A stretch of 64,000 bases of DNA from Thereva unica (Eukaryota; Arthropoda; Insecta; Diptera; Therevidae): positions 28,008,942 to 28,072,941 of the forward strand of contig OX465281.1 in the NCBI GenBank assembly GCA_949987705.1, in the 5' to 3' direction. The number at the start of each line of letters is the position of its first letter. Position 1 is the stretch's first letter. The translations under genes were made by a program, and so were the position numbers. Below, piece after piece: positions 21,610 through 32,197 of the stretch. Under the pieces are notes generated by a model. That model ran no database searches, had not been told where the DNA came from, and saw nothing but the letters and a program-made list of their open reading frames with translations.

Positions 21610-23046
21610 TCATTTTCTTTTCTTACATTTATTACGTCCTTTTCTTCGTCTTCCAGTTGGCTTCGGTGATTTGCCATTTTTCTTTGTTGATCTTCCCATT
21701 CGATTTGCATTTTGTCCAGTCAATTTTTTTGATGGTAGTAAATGTTGGGATACTAGTTCACCTAAAACACCTTGATGTGCCAGCATCGATAGGTAGGTGC
21801 AAATGAATTGATCGTAGTTATGTGTACGGCGGCAGTCATCAACCTAGAGAAGAATGGATGGATGTGGATTTATAGCTTAAACTGCAAGAGATAGGTTGGA
21901 ATTTGAGAGATTACTTTAAACATGTAACGTTTGTCGTTTTCATCGTTTAAGTGTTGTTCATTAATAGCTATTTCAGATTCTAGATTTTTCAGTAGAGATT
22001 GAAGATCGCGCGCTGTAAAAGCGTTAGGCTCAAATAAAGAAGTTGGTGAAGAGTTGCCGTCATCATTGTCTTCCTTGTGTTCGTTTGTTGAGTTTTCCTG
22101 TGGAGACGAGTTTTGTTAGTTATGATTTGTGTTTAAAATCGGTTTTGTTGTTTCTATTTACATCATTTCCCTTATCTGCTAAAAGTAGTTTTTGCATCGT
22201 TGCAGAAACAATGGCTTGGTTAGTTCGAAGCATTTTTAACTTATGTTGAATGGCAATTCTTCTATCAGGAACCACCGCCATCAAGTTAAATCTTAAATTA
22301 ACCAATTACGAGATAGTTCTTTGTCTGCCTTATGTTTTGTTTTACCTTATATCCTGTTCCCCGGTAGATATACCCAATCGTTCAGCCATCACCCGCCTAA
22401 ACTTATCCGTCCAATCCTCATTCTCCTCCCATGGTCCATGATCCATTGGAAATGGCTTAAGACCATCCAACTCAAACAGATGCCCGTTGATTGGTACAAA
22501 ACTAACAAAATGGAAAGCTTCACCTGTAAACCTACCTGTGCTAATACCACTAGTCTTATCCAGCCTCCTCCTAGCCTGAGGCATTGCATGCGAATTATGT
22601 GCACAAGCAAGCTCCGGTGTATTCCCAATAGCCCAGCCCTTGTTCTCCGGGCACATTCCTTTTGTGTGCAGCTTCAATCGATTCAAAGTATCACCAAGAT
22701 GCAAATCTGCACAATTTAACAGCACCGAAAGCAGCGCGTGTGTAGCGCAACTATTTGGCACCACTTGCTGGGCAAAGAATATACTGCTTACGGCTTCCTC
22801 GTCCTTAACAAATATTTCTGTTGTTTCGACAATTTTCCTTCTGGCACGTCGCTCCTCAATCCATCGGAATAGAAAGATAAATCCATAGACAGGGCCCTCA
22901 ATGGGCTTCTGTAGATCGTAGATTTCCTCAACTTGTACTCCTTTAACACCGAAATCCTCCAGCAATAGGGTGAATAATCCTGGATCGCTCTCTAGCTCTA
23001 GCCATCCATCCGTTAAACGGTTGATATCTACCGGCATTTTCGTCAT
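21610..23046 (-). CDS. calypso: Calypso / BAP1-type ubiquitin C-terminal hydrolase
   Basis: Calypso removes ubiquitin from histone H2A as the catalytic half of the Polycomb repressive deubiquitinase with Asx, in the nucleus. Four exons join in frame at GT-AG sites: 23046-22346, 22291-22162, 22097-21915 and 21843-21610 (stop TGA), 415 residues in all. The UCH domain fills residues 10-235, with oxyanion Gln94, nucleophile Cys100 ([18 protein letters not shown]), His179 ([11 protein letters not shown]) and Asp194. The UCH37-like C-terminal domain ([40 protein letters not shown]) and a basic tail ([14 protein letters not shown]) are all present. Drosophila Calypso is about 470 residues, and the shortfall lies at the N-terminus and in the pre-tail spacer. 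ATG at 23046 has a weak context; the ATG at 23037 ([12 protein letters not shown]) has A at -3 and may be the real start. Confidence 0.95.
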
Positions 23047-23893
23047 CCAAAAATCCTTTTATTAGTAAATTTTAACATAGGAAAAAAGAAATTTCGCTCT
23101 TATAAAAATAATTCGATCCTTCTGACAGTTTGTTTGTGTTCAAATGTTATGGAATGAAGTGAGCGGCATTTAAGAATTACGTTGATACACTTTTAAACAA
23201 AAAACAAATTTAATTAAAGTAAATTTAATATTTTAAAACTATGTTTATGTGTTAATTGATCTTAAATTTTACTTTTTTAAATATTTTGGATAATTCGTTG
23301 GAATTCTAAATAGATATTTAAATATTATACAAGCCAAAACATTTTTTTGTGGTGATTATTTTATTACTATCCTTATTAACACAATAAAAATCATTATTCA
23401 ATTAACAGACGGTTTTTTATAATTTTTAATGTTAATTTACGTAAAATATTCGTAAATTTACGCATTCCTATCATAAAAATTTTCTAAAAAATTTACTTCT
23501 TATAATTGCACAATAGGTGGCGATGAAAATATAGTTCACAATTACATTTTTCACTCGAGAATTTTTTGTTTTAAATTTCTAAAATTTAATACAATATAAC
23601 AAAATAGTCTCGGACATATGTAATTAAAATTGCATATAAGATTAATTTTAATATATTAATATTTATTATTAGTAAATTATTTATTTGTTTTGTTTAAAGT
23701 TTCCAAAAGTTTCGTTCCTAATCCGCTATAGAAAACCCCGGTCAAGGAAGGATCATTTTGACACTGACATATCTCCAAAGTCTCCGCCATAGTTTTTACA
23801 TTGTTTTTTTCTCCGCAAATTTTACCATTTATGGGATAAATCATCACAAATTAAATAATAATACGATAAAGTCTTCAACGTTTTTTGTTAAAA
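23047..23893. promoter_or_regulatory. Divergent intergenic region, calypso and Kgd4
   Basis: The two genes are transcribed away from each other from this 850-bp AT-rich gap, which must hold both promoters and 5' UTRs. I see no convincing TATA box or named core element, and no TE signature. Confidence 0.5.
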
Positions 23894-24303
23894 ATGGTTT
23901 CAAGAACCAAAATTCTGTACTACGCTGCAAAAAGAGTTCCTATGATACAGTTCCGTTCCCAAGGTAGCCGTACAGCTTTATCACCTGGACAATCTGCATC
24001 AGCTGCAGCCCCTCCACCACCAGCAAGTGCCAGTCCAGCAGCAGCGGTGAGTGCTAGTCCTCCGCCACCTCCTCCTCCTCCACCCGCGCCCAAAATCCCT
24101 ATCCCTCCGCCAGTAAGATTCTAATTTAAATATACTATATTAATAATTGTTCTATTATTACTTCTCCCCCAAAAATTCAGGCATCAGCTGCAGTTCGTTC
24201 ACTTGGAATTATAGAGGATTGGCAATTACCAGCCAGATATAATAGGAAACCAATCGATGCTGCGGAAATGGAATACATAAACTCTGGTGGACCTCCAGCT
24301 TAA
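23894..24303 (+). CDS. Kgd4: Probable 2-oxoglutarate dehydrogenase subunit 4 (KGD4/MRPS36 family)
   Basis: KGD4 tethers the E3 subunit to the E1-E2 core of the mitochondrial 2-oxoglutarate dehydrogenase complex. Two exons, 23894-24112 and 24181-24303, join at a GT-AG intron of 68 bp to give 113 residues (human KGD4 has about 103). The C-terminal block LPARYNRKPIDAAEMEYINSGG aligns with the family's conserved end, which in the human protein has the pattern KYRRK..EEIEFIxRGGPE. The N-terminus is basic and amphipathic (MVSRTKILYYAAKRVPMIQF), fitting mitochondrial targeting. The middle is a low-complexity Ala/Ser/Pro linker with nine consecutive prolines. ATG at 23894 has a good context (aaaATGg). 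An in-frame TTG three codons upstream lies in a poor context. The call rests mainly on the conserved tail. Confidence 0.78.
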
Positions 24304-25770
24304 TTGTTTTTATTTATTATCTATATATGTAGTAATTAGCTAATAGTTTGCAAACATGATTATTGTACATTCAGCTTAAAATTTATCTCGTCTCTCAATA
24401 TAGAGCTCTATTATATTCATGCTACAAAAATAATGCATTTATTTCTTACAGCATAGCCCAGGATCCTCGTTTATATTCATTTAGCAGTTTCTCAATTTAT
24501 TCATTTATTTTTTTCAATATCGTTTTTATGCTTTGTTATTGTTAACCTATAAATTCGTTACATCATTTCTGATATGAAAAATAGCTGCAAAAGTAAACGG
24601 CAGCGGCAGCGAAACATGCTGGGTTGTATGTTATTTTGCATGATTTGAAATTAGTGTAATGCGGAGTTTTCATTCATATTCGCCTTTTATAAAAATTATG
24701 ACCCTCCACACTTCAGTTCAGGTATTGCATGCTTGTATACCATAAATAGCGCAACATAAAACAAACTATTCAGATTAGGTGGTTCTTAGATCGATTAACT
24801 TTTAATTATTCTACGTTGCGTTTATTACAATGTTAAATAATTAAATTAATTTAAAAACTGAGTGTTTTAAATCAGTTATTCCATTCTATTCTCTCTAACC
24901 TACTGGTCCCTCCGCCGTGTTACTAAATCATTTTCTTATTTTATATTTCATGTAGTTTATTTTGACAATTTAATTTTACCGATATTTTTTATTATCCTGC
25001 TTCGCCCCTCTCGGGAACTTCGCCATCGGATTCTGTTTTGCGCCTTCTTTTGGTGAGGTGCTCGCTTTGTCCAGTGTACCTCACACCTACACCTAATATT
25101 AGCTTGTCGCTAGAGTTGACAACCCAAGCAACTCGCAGAGAACATTTAGGGCAGACTCATCTTCCTCAAGGCAAAGTCGAGATTCCAAATATGAAACTTA
25201 GACAAAGTCGAGAAGCTTTTTTCCTCGAAAACAAATACGTTTGTTTGAAAACAAATACGGCCCATTATATCCAAATGGCGCCGGACCTCACACAACACAC
25301 AAAAAAGGATGCAAGCTGCAAATTTTGAAGCGGATCAGTGGACTGGTGCCTTAATGGAATGCTCGTTTATGAGGGCGTTACCATCCTAACGACTGCGCCT
25401 CATTGGGGCCGCCTAAAGACAGCTTAGGAAGAACCGCTTAGAGTTGGCCGGCTTACCTTCAGATTTCGGTATGTTTTATAAAATTCCATTTGGCAAGACC
25501 AACCAAACTAGTAGGTGCCCCAATACACGGCTGTGGACCGACGAATACAATGCCAGAGCCTTGTTTCGTCTCTCCTTTGAAGCACCGATGGCCCAATCAA
25601 GGGTAACTTGAACGAGGCCACCAGGGGCACCAGTTCAGGACTAATCAGGGCCGGATCTAGGTTGGTAGGGACCCTGAGGTGAGTTGATGGTGGGGGCCTT
25701 TTTCAAGTTAAGCTTTTTTTTTACTTCTGTAACATCCATAAACTTCATGCGGTGCACATCTATGTATGTT
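24304..25770. other. Mostly unrecognised sequence downstream of Kgd4
   Basis: The region contains the presumed Kgd4 3' UTR and AT-rich sequence to about 25000. A truncated end of the GGGGCCGTATTT MITE lies at about 25190-25262. Near 25647 the string CAGGGCCGGATC resembles a hAT terminus, but I found no partner end. No host gene is visible. Confidence 0.4.
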
Positions 25771-25774
25771 AAGG

Positions 25775-26590
25775 ATTCCGTGGCTTATTATAAAATACCT
25801 ATATAAAAGCACATCTTCAGATTTTAACTCTCTTTGGATTAAAAGCATCTTATGAAGCCACGTTATATTCTTCTGCTTCCTGCTTCATTTGATGCTATTT
25901 CGGAACAAATCTCGGGTTTTTTGTCGTCCTGATGGTGAAATCATCTTTGCGAGTAAAAGAGTCTAACCTTAGGTGGCGCCCTTTATACTACCAGTCCGTC
26001 ATGTCGTTTACTTCATGATGCAACGTCTTGTGGTAAGTTAGCTCGAAGATAGTCTGGAGGGTCCATGAGAAAGAGCCAGTGGAGGACCTTGCAATTGACT
26101 TCGAATAATGTTCACAATGGCTGACTTACTCAAATGGTACCAGTGTTTCCAGCAGAGACGTTGAGCTCTTTGTAGATATCAATAATTTACATAATTTACT
26201 CCCATGGGAGTCCCTGGGGCCGTATTTAGTTTCTCGAGTCGACATTATCGTCTGTCAATACATAAAAATTGGCATTTGGCGACACGATATTGTCTCCTTA
26301 CGTGTCGATAAAGACGTTGGACGATTATTAAAAAGCTCAATTTATGCATACAATAAACTTTTAACAATTTCTATTTTAATTAAATATACGTGGTTTGCTG
26401 CCTTGAAGTAATACCACCCAATTTGATGCTTTTGTATGGCTGCGCTTAGCTGTCGATTTGGTCGTGAAACCAAATATGAAACTTAAAGAAAATCGAGAAG
26501 CTTTTTTGTCGAGTCGACCGATCGACTCGAGAAACCAAATACGGCCCCTGATGTTGCAGATCAAGGAACCTATCTTCTTCTTCCTTAAAT
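25775..26590 (+). mobile_element. Jockey-like endonuclease remnant split by a MITE
   Basis: Segments such as tcatttgatgctatttcgg, aatgttcacaatg and caataatttacat follow the better copy at 30400-30660. The MITE at 26217-26547 interrupts it exactly at gagtccctg / ctgatgttgc. After about 26575 it passes into another repeat. Confidence 0.65.
26217..26547 (+). mobile_element. MITE, GGGGCCGTATTTGG family, with empty site in window
   Basis: The ends are complete inverted repeats, and CTG flanks both sides (26214-26216 and 26548-26550). The related LINE at 30631-30645 carries the same sequence uninterrupted with one CTG (gagtccctgatgttg). This shows directly that insertion duplicated 3 bp. The body has the NTTQFDAFVWL frame on the minus strand. 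Confidence 0.9.
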
Positions 26591-26990
26591 GTTCTACAAA
26601 CGGAATCTGGTTCTGGCCTTTCGCAACATATAGGTGTGTTCGCGTACTCGCCTGCGGGTTCCATCGGGCGCCAAAAAGTGCCCGAAACCGCCAGATATCT
26701 GTTTGTTCCTACGGAACAGAACAGTAATCTGGCGGTTTCGGGCGCTTTCTGGCGCCCGATGGAACCCGCAGGCGAGTACGCGAACACACCTAATGTGTGG
26801 TTCACTGCAAAAACGTTCCATACTTCAAAACATTAAAGGTTGACCCGCTTTAGAGTCACATTCCGTCACATCCCCGCTACTCAAAGCAACTTCTGGAGCC
26901 ACTCCACCCCCACAGCGAAAGATATGACAAAATGCGACCTCCAATACTTTAAAATCCCGAGACACCGCTCCTACTTTGAAGGACGCAAAT
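26575..26990 (+). repeat. Dispersed repeat shared with 13135-13400, containing a foldback
   Basis: Apart from the foldback at 26631-26792 the sequence follows 13135-13400 block by block. A short piece of the same family (gttgtagagccttcaaag) also appears near 37225, next to another MITE fragment. Confidence 0.65.
26631..26792. mobile_element. Foldback element, 162 bp
   Basis: Two arms of about 66 bp are near-perfect complements (TAGGTGTGTTCGCGTACTCG.. against ..CACACCTA) with a loop of about 25 bp. Arms of this GC content stand out from the AT-rich surroundings. The related repeat at 13135-13400 lacks it, so it is an insertion. It has no coding capacity. Confidence 0.85.
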
Positions 26991-27014
26991 GTTGCTCATT
27001 CCGTAATAATTATT

Positions 27015-27745
27015 GGGCCTTATTTTGAGAGTCATGTGACATTGGAAGTGACGTGACACTCAAAGAATGCTATTCCCCGAGTCGACTCAAGAGGCATCTC
27101 TCATTTAAAATTGCCAATCTTTAGTTTCATGGACATTATCAGAGTGGAATGAAGTGAATTAACTGCGTTTTAGGCGGGCCGCACACTTGTGCGACATTTA
27201 TTGCATTGAGATAAATTCCCCAATGCGGTAATTACTGCACTGAGATTTGAAACCGTATATTTATGCGACATTTACCGCAAGGTATGTTGCTGTAAATATA
27301 AGCAAGTTTAACAAAATGAGTTCTAGTGAACATAAAATGCCTATAATTTGGAATTTTTTAAAGAAACCTTTTAATTTTTTTTTTAATTCATTTTTGAATT
27401 TTTCAATAAACGCTTCCGATCAAGTCAAACCTCAAAATCGCAATGCAACATGTTGTAAATATTGCAATGAAGGAAGACGTTTCTATCTCTTTGCGATATC
27501 TCCTTCATGTTGCAATGCAATATTTCGATTGGTCGCATTGATGTGCGGCAGCAGCAGCACTCTGCGTGCTATTCAAATGGGATCATGCGATATTTGTTGC
27601 ATTGCAGTAATTACCGCTTTGCGGCATTTATCTCATTGCAATAAATGTCGCACAAGTGTGCGGCCCGCCTAAGTGGCAGTTTTAAGTCGTGGTGCAACAG
27701 TCATGCAAATGTCATGTGAGTGATTCGACACTCAGAATAAGCCCC
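27015..27745. mobile_element. Inverted-repeat element with GGGGCTTATTCTGAG-type ends
   Basis: The left end GGGCCTTATTTTGAGAGTC faces the right end complementary to GGGGCTTATTCTGAGTGTC, and both arms contain gtcatgtga. ATT borders each side, so the duplication may be ATT. A second element (27171-27671) is nested inside. Confidence 0.7.
27171..27671. mobile_element. Nested TIR element starting GGCGGGCCGCACAC
   Basis: Long inverted ends (TAGGCGGGCCGCACACTTGT and complement, with further matching to tttattgcattga) are bounded by TA on each side. The interior has a second imperfect palindrome built around aatgcaac and gttgcatt. A plus-strand frame (27247-27672) reads through but resembles no protein that I know. 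Confidence 0.78.
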
Positions 27746-27749
27746 ATTT

Positions 27750-27945
27750 ATTCCGGGTGAGGTTGTCGGCCTCACGCCAACCTTACTTGGAAGGGATTAT
27801 CCCGATCATATTAGCCTATCTTCTCTCATAGGATAGTTACCAGTGGCCACCGCTAGAAGGTTATGATCGCTCGTCCATCAGTAGGAAATAGTTGCGGCAC
27901 GTGCATGTTATGTTACATGTTATTTCCCCTATTTCGCTGATGACT
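27750..27945 (+). repeat. Dispersed repeat, inverted copy at 36955-37140
   Basis: The blocks ccgggtgaggtt, acgccaaccttacttgg, tatcttctctcata and gcggcacgtgcatg recur in reverse complement at 36955-37140 in the same order. The family is unidentified. Confidence 0.7.
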
Positions 27946-28165
27946 AACCACGAAGGAACCTATCTCCTGGATCGTTCTCTTACTTCTCCTCCAACGCGTT
28001 ACTCTGTCGAAGTTGATTCACTGCCTAGTCAGCGCTATCTTCCCAGTCAAAATTCCCACTACTCCCAAACCAGTTAGGAGAACTGTATGGTATTATGCGA
28101 AGGCCAATTGGATGGGGCTTATTAATTTTTCCAATCCACTGACTGGGACGCGTCTTTCCGAAACA
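27945..28165 (+). mobile_element. Jockey-like endonuclease-RT linker fragment
   Basis: The segment carries blocks for SVEVDS, CLVSAIFP and KPVRRTVW.YAKANW, typical of the end of the Jockey endonuclease. A better copy lies at 30670-30870. Confidence 0.7.
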
Positions 28166-29150
28166 ATAACATCAACTCTGCTACTATCCATATCACTAGG
28201 ATCATACAAGCAGGAATGCATTAGGCTGGTCGTCCACTGGAAGCGTATTCTAGCGGCTACGCGCTTCGGCTACAAAAGCGGTTGCAGGTGGTAGCGTAGT
28301 GAAATCTGGGGGTCTCTCAACTGTCAAATTGGGTTAGTTGGCTGCTTGTGTTCCCGCGTTCGGTGGATTACTTTTTTAAGACGAGTTTTTTTTATAAAGT
28401 TATCCGAAATCATATTATCAAAACGAACTTAAAATAAGAAAGAAAGTATAAAGAATAGTTTAAAGTGTAATTAAAGTTCTAGCGAGTGAGTTTTCTGTGA
28501 AAAAAAGAACAATGAAGTGTGCAGTTTGTAAATGTAGGAATAAATCGAAATTTTGGCGAGAAAAATCGTTCTTTAGGTGAATGTGCTAAATAAAATAGTT
28601 CCTAAACACATATATTAGATATTTACATTAATAAATATGTGAATCACTGTGATAAATAGTCCAAAAATTGTAAATTTTATTTGCTTGAATTTCTTTGTTT
28701 ACATTAAGGGACCCAACGCAAAATTCAGGGGGATCAGCTGATTAGATTTCGGAGGGACGCCGTGTAAAAAATTCATTTCTGGGGGCAAGATTTTATTTTA
28801 GATAACTCATCATTTGAACTCGCTCTTGCCCCTCCTCTATCGGGTTTTACGCTTGTAGTGTACAAACAACTACCAAAGCGTGGGCATACAAAACGAATTT
28901 CACTACGCTTTAATTCGGCGAGGGCCCTTCCTGTAGTTTTGTAGTCTAAGACGAATGCAATGCGGCTCTAAAACCAACCCTGAAACTAATTTTGTCTTAG
29001 GTCTACGGGACCTTGTCACTCTGATTGCCGCTTATCTATCAGATAAGACATCCGTTTGTTTTTGTATGCTCTTCATAAGTTTTCATAAGCTTTCACTCTA
29101 GATTGCGGTGCCCCCAACTGTCTCCGTTTTGGTAAGTATTCATTTTCAGC
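28166..29150. other. Stretch without recognised features
   Basis: No protein similarity or clear inverted repeat is visible. The related strings gcggctacgcgc and cactacgctttaattcggcg suggest further old repeats near 28255 and 28908. Confidence 0.3.
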
Positions 29151-30310
29151 CTCATCCATCCATCCAATGGCGGTACAGCCCAAATCGAGCTTTGGCTTCC
29201 TCTAGGGCATCTCTCCAAGTTTGGTGGTCTCTTGCGTCAGCCATCACAGAGTCTACCCATCTCCTCCTGGGTCTACTTACCGAAATTTTTGAGGCTATAA
29301 GCCATTTTGGGATACGATTGTCCTCCATCCTGATTACGTGGCCGGCTAGCCTCAGTCTGTGTTTTATTAAACTTGACAGTTCTGTGTCGTCAAAAATTTC
29401 ATACAACTCGCTGTTGTATCTCCTTCGCCATATTCCATTCTCTCTGGTTGGGCCTATTATGCATCTGAGAACTTTTCTCTCAAACCTATATGACCTGGGT
29501 CATAGTCCAAATCTCGCTACCATAACACAATACTGGTCGTATTACTGTAGAGTAAGAGTTTCGTTTTCCTGTCCTCAAATCTTGAGCGCCGGATTAGTTT
29601 TTGGGCATAAAAGGCTCAATTAGCCAATAGTATTTGTCTAGTTATTTCTTCCTTTTCATCGTTTCTTTTTGTAATTGTGGACCCAAGGTAGACTGTTTTA
29701 TCGATTACTTCTAGATTGGGCTCGTCGATAAATTTATTTCTTCCCATTCTAAATCTTCCAGCTCTGGATTGTTGCATCACCTTTGTTTTCTTTTCGGTGA
29801 TGTCCAGTCCTATGTCCTTTGCCGCCTCTTTTAATTCGACATAGACTTCTTTTGCAGCCAAAAAGGACCTTCCCACGATGTTCACGTCAGCCATTTATCC
29901 AAGTAGTTATACAAACAGCGTTGCTATGAGTGCACTTCTCTGTACTGACATTTTCCTTATCACCCATTATAGGACCAGGTTGAAAAGTATTACCATCTCC
30001 TTGTCTAACACTTATCGCACTTCGAACTGTTCTGTTAATGCATTTTGGATCTTTACTTTCACCAGTGAGCTGTTCATTGCGCATTTGATCAGTTGTACCA
30101 GCTTTGAAGGGACTCCTAATTCCGTTAGGATCCTGCACCGCTTCTCTCTTTTTATCGAGTCATACGCCTGTCGAAAGTCGACAAATATCTGGTATATGTA
30201 TACATATCGATATTCCTTCCCCAGGTTTCTCCAGAATTTGCTTTAAGGTCAGCAGTTGGTCCGATGTTGACCTGTTTGTTCTAAACCAGCTTGATACTCC
30301 CCTATAAGGC
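29150..30310 (-). pseudogene. RTE-like LINE reverse transcriptase remnant
   Basis: Reading the minus strand from 30310 gives NRSTSDQLLTLKQILEK, the first catalytic block IFVDFRQAYDSIKR (across a frameshift) and VRQGDG. After the palm come VNIVGRSFLAAKEVYVEL (29894) and VYLGSTITKRND. The C-terminal HRLRLAGHVIRMEDNRIPK (29406-29152) closes it. The order and motifs are those of RTE-type ORFs. There are at least three frameshifts. Confidence 0.82.
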
Positions 30311-30339
30311 CTTCCTCTGTAGGTTCTAGCAGTCTAAAG

Positions 30340-30875
30340 CCTTCATCCTTCAACAAAAAAGACGAGCCACCGAAGTAAGTACCCTTGCTTTAATCGCTTT
30401 GGATTAAAATCATCTTTCCAAGCCACGCTTCCTATACAGAAGCCCTAACATAAGTAACGTAGCCTCAACTTCATCATTTGATGCTATCTCTGAACAGATC
30501 TCGGGATTCTTTTCATCCAATCCCGAGTGTGAAATCATTATTGCGGATTATTTCAATGTTCACAATGTAAAGTGGTTGACTTCCTTGCAGAAACCAATAA
30601 TTTACATCAAATTTATGGAACATCTTACGAGAGTCCCTGATGTTGCGGAACAAAGAACCCATCTCCTTGATCTTTTTTTTACTTCTCACTAACACGTGGC
30701 CCTGTCGAAGTTGATTCACCTCTCGGCAATTCGAACCAGTGCCTAGTCAGCGCTATCTTCCCATTCAAATTTCCCACTCCTCTCAAACCAGTTAGGAGAA
30801 CTGTATGGCTTAATGGGAAGGCTAATTGGCTGGAGATTATTCATTATTTCCAATACACTGACTGGGATAGCTGCA
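30340..30875 (+). pseudogene. Jockey-like endonuclease remnant
   Basis: The translation in changing frames gives CEIIIADYFNVHNVKWL (a decayed GDFNVHH box), RVPDVAEQRTHLLD, then SVEVDSPLGNS..CLVSAIFP and KPVRRTVWLNGKANW. The catalytic aspartate box is altered (ADYFNVH for GDFNVH). It also contains the uninterrupted target of the MITE at 26217. Confidence 0.75.
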
Positions 30876-31340
30876 AAAATCGGCGGCCATCTTGGAACCG
30901 CTTTCTTGATTTGTTTTAGAAAATGGTCGGATTGCATTTAGTACTTTCTTATACAGGATGAATTGAACTCAGGTTGTGTGCAAAATTTGAAGTTGCTCGG
31001 TTATATTTTCTTTACTTTTTAGTCTATTATAAGCCTTTCGAAACTTTGTGTTGGCCGCCATTTTGAACTTGGAATGACGCCACACAGCAAATTTTATTCT
31101 ACTTATCATATCCTTTCATTTGATACCCCTGCCAGAGGGCCACAGAGCACAAGTGCGAAAATCGGCCGCCATTTTGGGGAACCGCTATCTGGAGTTTTTT
31201 GAAAAATGGTCAGATTGCATTGTCATCCAAAATAATTAAACGTGTATACAAAATTTCGGCTCAATCTGAAACCGGGTAGTGGGTTAAATTTAACTTCCAA
31301 GATTTTATTACATATAGTTACAAGTGAAGCTAATGAGGCT
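30876..31340. repeat. Low-level repeat related to 53130-53300 (inverted)
   Basis: Strings such as ggcggccatcttgg, gacgccacacagcaaatt and cctttcatttgatacc recur as complements at 53130-53300. The blocks also recur within the region itself (ggccgccattttg at 31050 and 31160). The repeat class is unknown. Confidence 0.5.
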
Positions 31341-31341
31341 T

Positions 31342-31656
31342 GTTACACGGCATAACACTTTCTGCTGTAACAAACCGGTTTGTGCGTGTTATACGAATTT
31401 CACGATAAACTGACTGTTCTGCATTTTTTCGTGTAACAATTCTATTGCCTATGTAGCTGTGTACAAACTGTCAGTTAAGCAAGTCATTTTCGTAGGCCCC
31501 GAGAATGAAATTATGATTGTGTTAGTGTGTTGCTCTGTGCAGTCGAGAATTTTTTGGGATGCACAAGTAACAAACTTCCCCGCGACCCCTTGCCTATAAA
31601 ACCGGTTTATTGGAATTATTGGAAGTGTTGATGGAAGAAATGTTATGCCGTGTAAC
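31342..31656. mobile_element. TIR element with GTTACACGGCATAACA ends
   Basis: Perfect 16-bp inverted ends enclose about 280 bp without coding sequence. An aaccggttt motif near each end (31376 and 31603) may be subterminal. The target duplication is unclear. Confidence 0.7.
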
Positions 31657-31667
31657 TTGCCTCCATA

Positions 31668-31882
31668 CGCGCCAACTGAGTTGATGCCGAGAAAGTCGCG
31701 TTTTCCATGCGCAGTAGAATCCCCGCATGCCGTTCCCGTCCCTTTGCTCTAGTCGCAACAAATTTCGAAGGGGAAATTTGAAAATACATAAGCGCATTTC
31801 TTATCGATATGTGCGCAATTTTTATTTGTGTGCAGCTTTAATTTCCCCAGCTGCGCGCTCCGGCATCAACTCAGTTGGCGCG
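31668..31882. mobile_element. TIR element with perfect 22-bp ends
   Basis: The arms CGCGCCAACTGAGTTGATGC.. (31668-31689) and their complement (31861-31882) are perfect over 22 bp. The element is 215 bp and lies only 12 bp from its neighbour, so the two may be parts of one larger composite. Confidence 0.7.
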
Positions 31883-32024
31883 ACCCATAATATACCGATT
31901 TTATTTCGAATTACATTCGCAGCTGAAGAAAAGGCTAAGGTTGATTTACATATCTAACGTTTTTCTTTCGCGCCGCCCTTTTTCGCAATTTCGACCAATA
32001 GGAAACAATCTCTGCGACATCTTA

Positions 32025-32165
32025 TACCCTCGACACACTAGTCCTCTTAATCTAGATTATGACGTCAGAATGACGTAGACTGCATTTTATTTCCATACCT
32101 TTTATATGGGTCTACGTCATTTTGACGTCATAATCCAGATTAAGAGTGCTAGTGTGTCTCCGGTA
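32025..32165. mobile_element. Short foldback MITE, TACCnnnGACACA family
   Basis: The left arm starts TACCCTCGACACACTAGT and the right arm ends as the complement of TACCGGAGACACACTAG. Arms of about 48 bp contain tatgacgtca blocks. TTA flanks both sides (32022-32024, 32166-32168). Confidence 0.82.
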
Positions 32166-32197
32166 TTACCGTCACTGCGGAGAGCTGTACGAACTTA

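Noticed and set aside
25647..25660. CAGGGCCGGATC as a hAT terminus
   Set aside because: I found no complementary second end or 8-bp duplication within the window.
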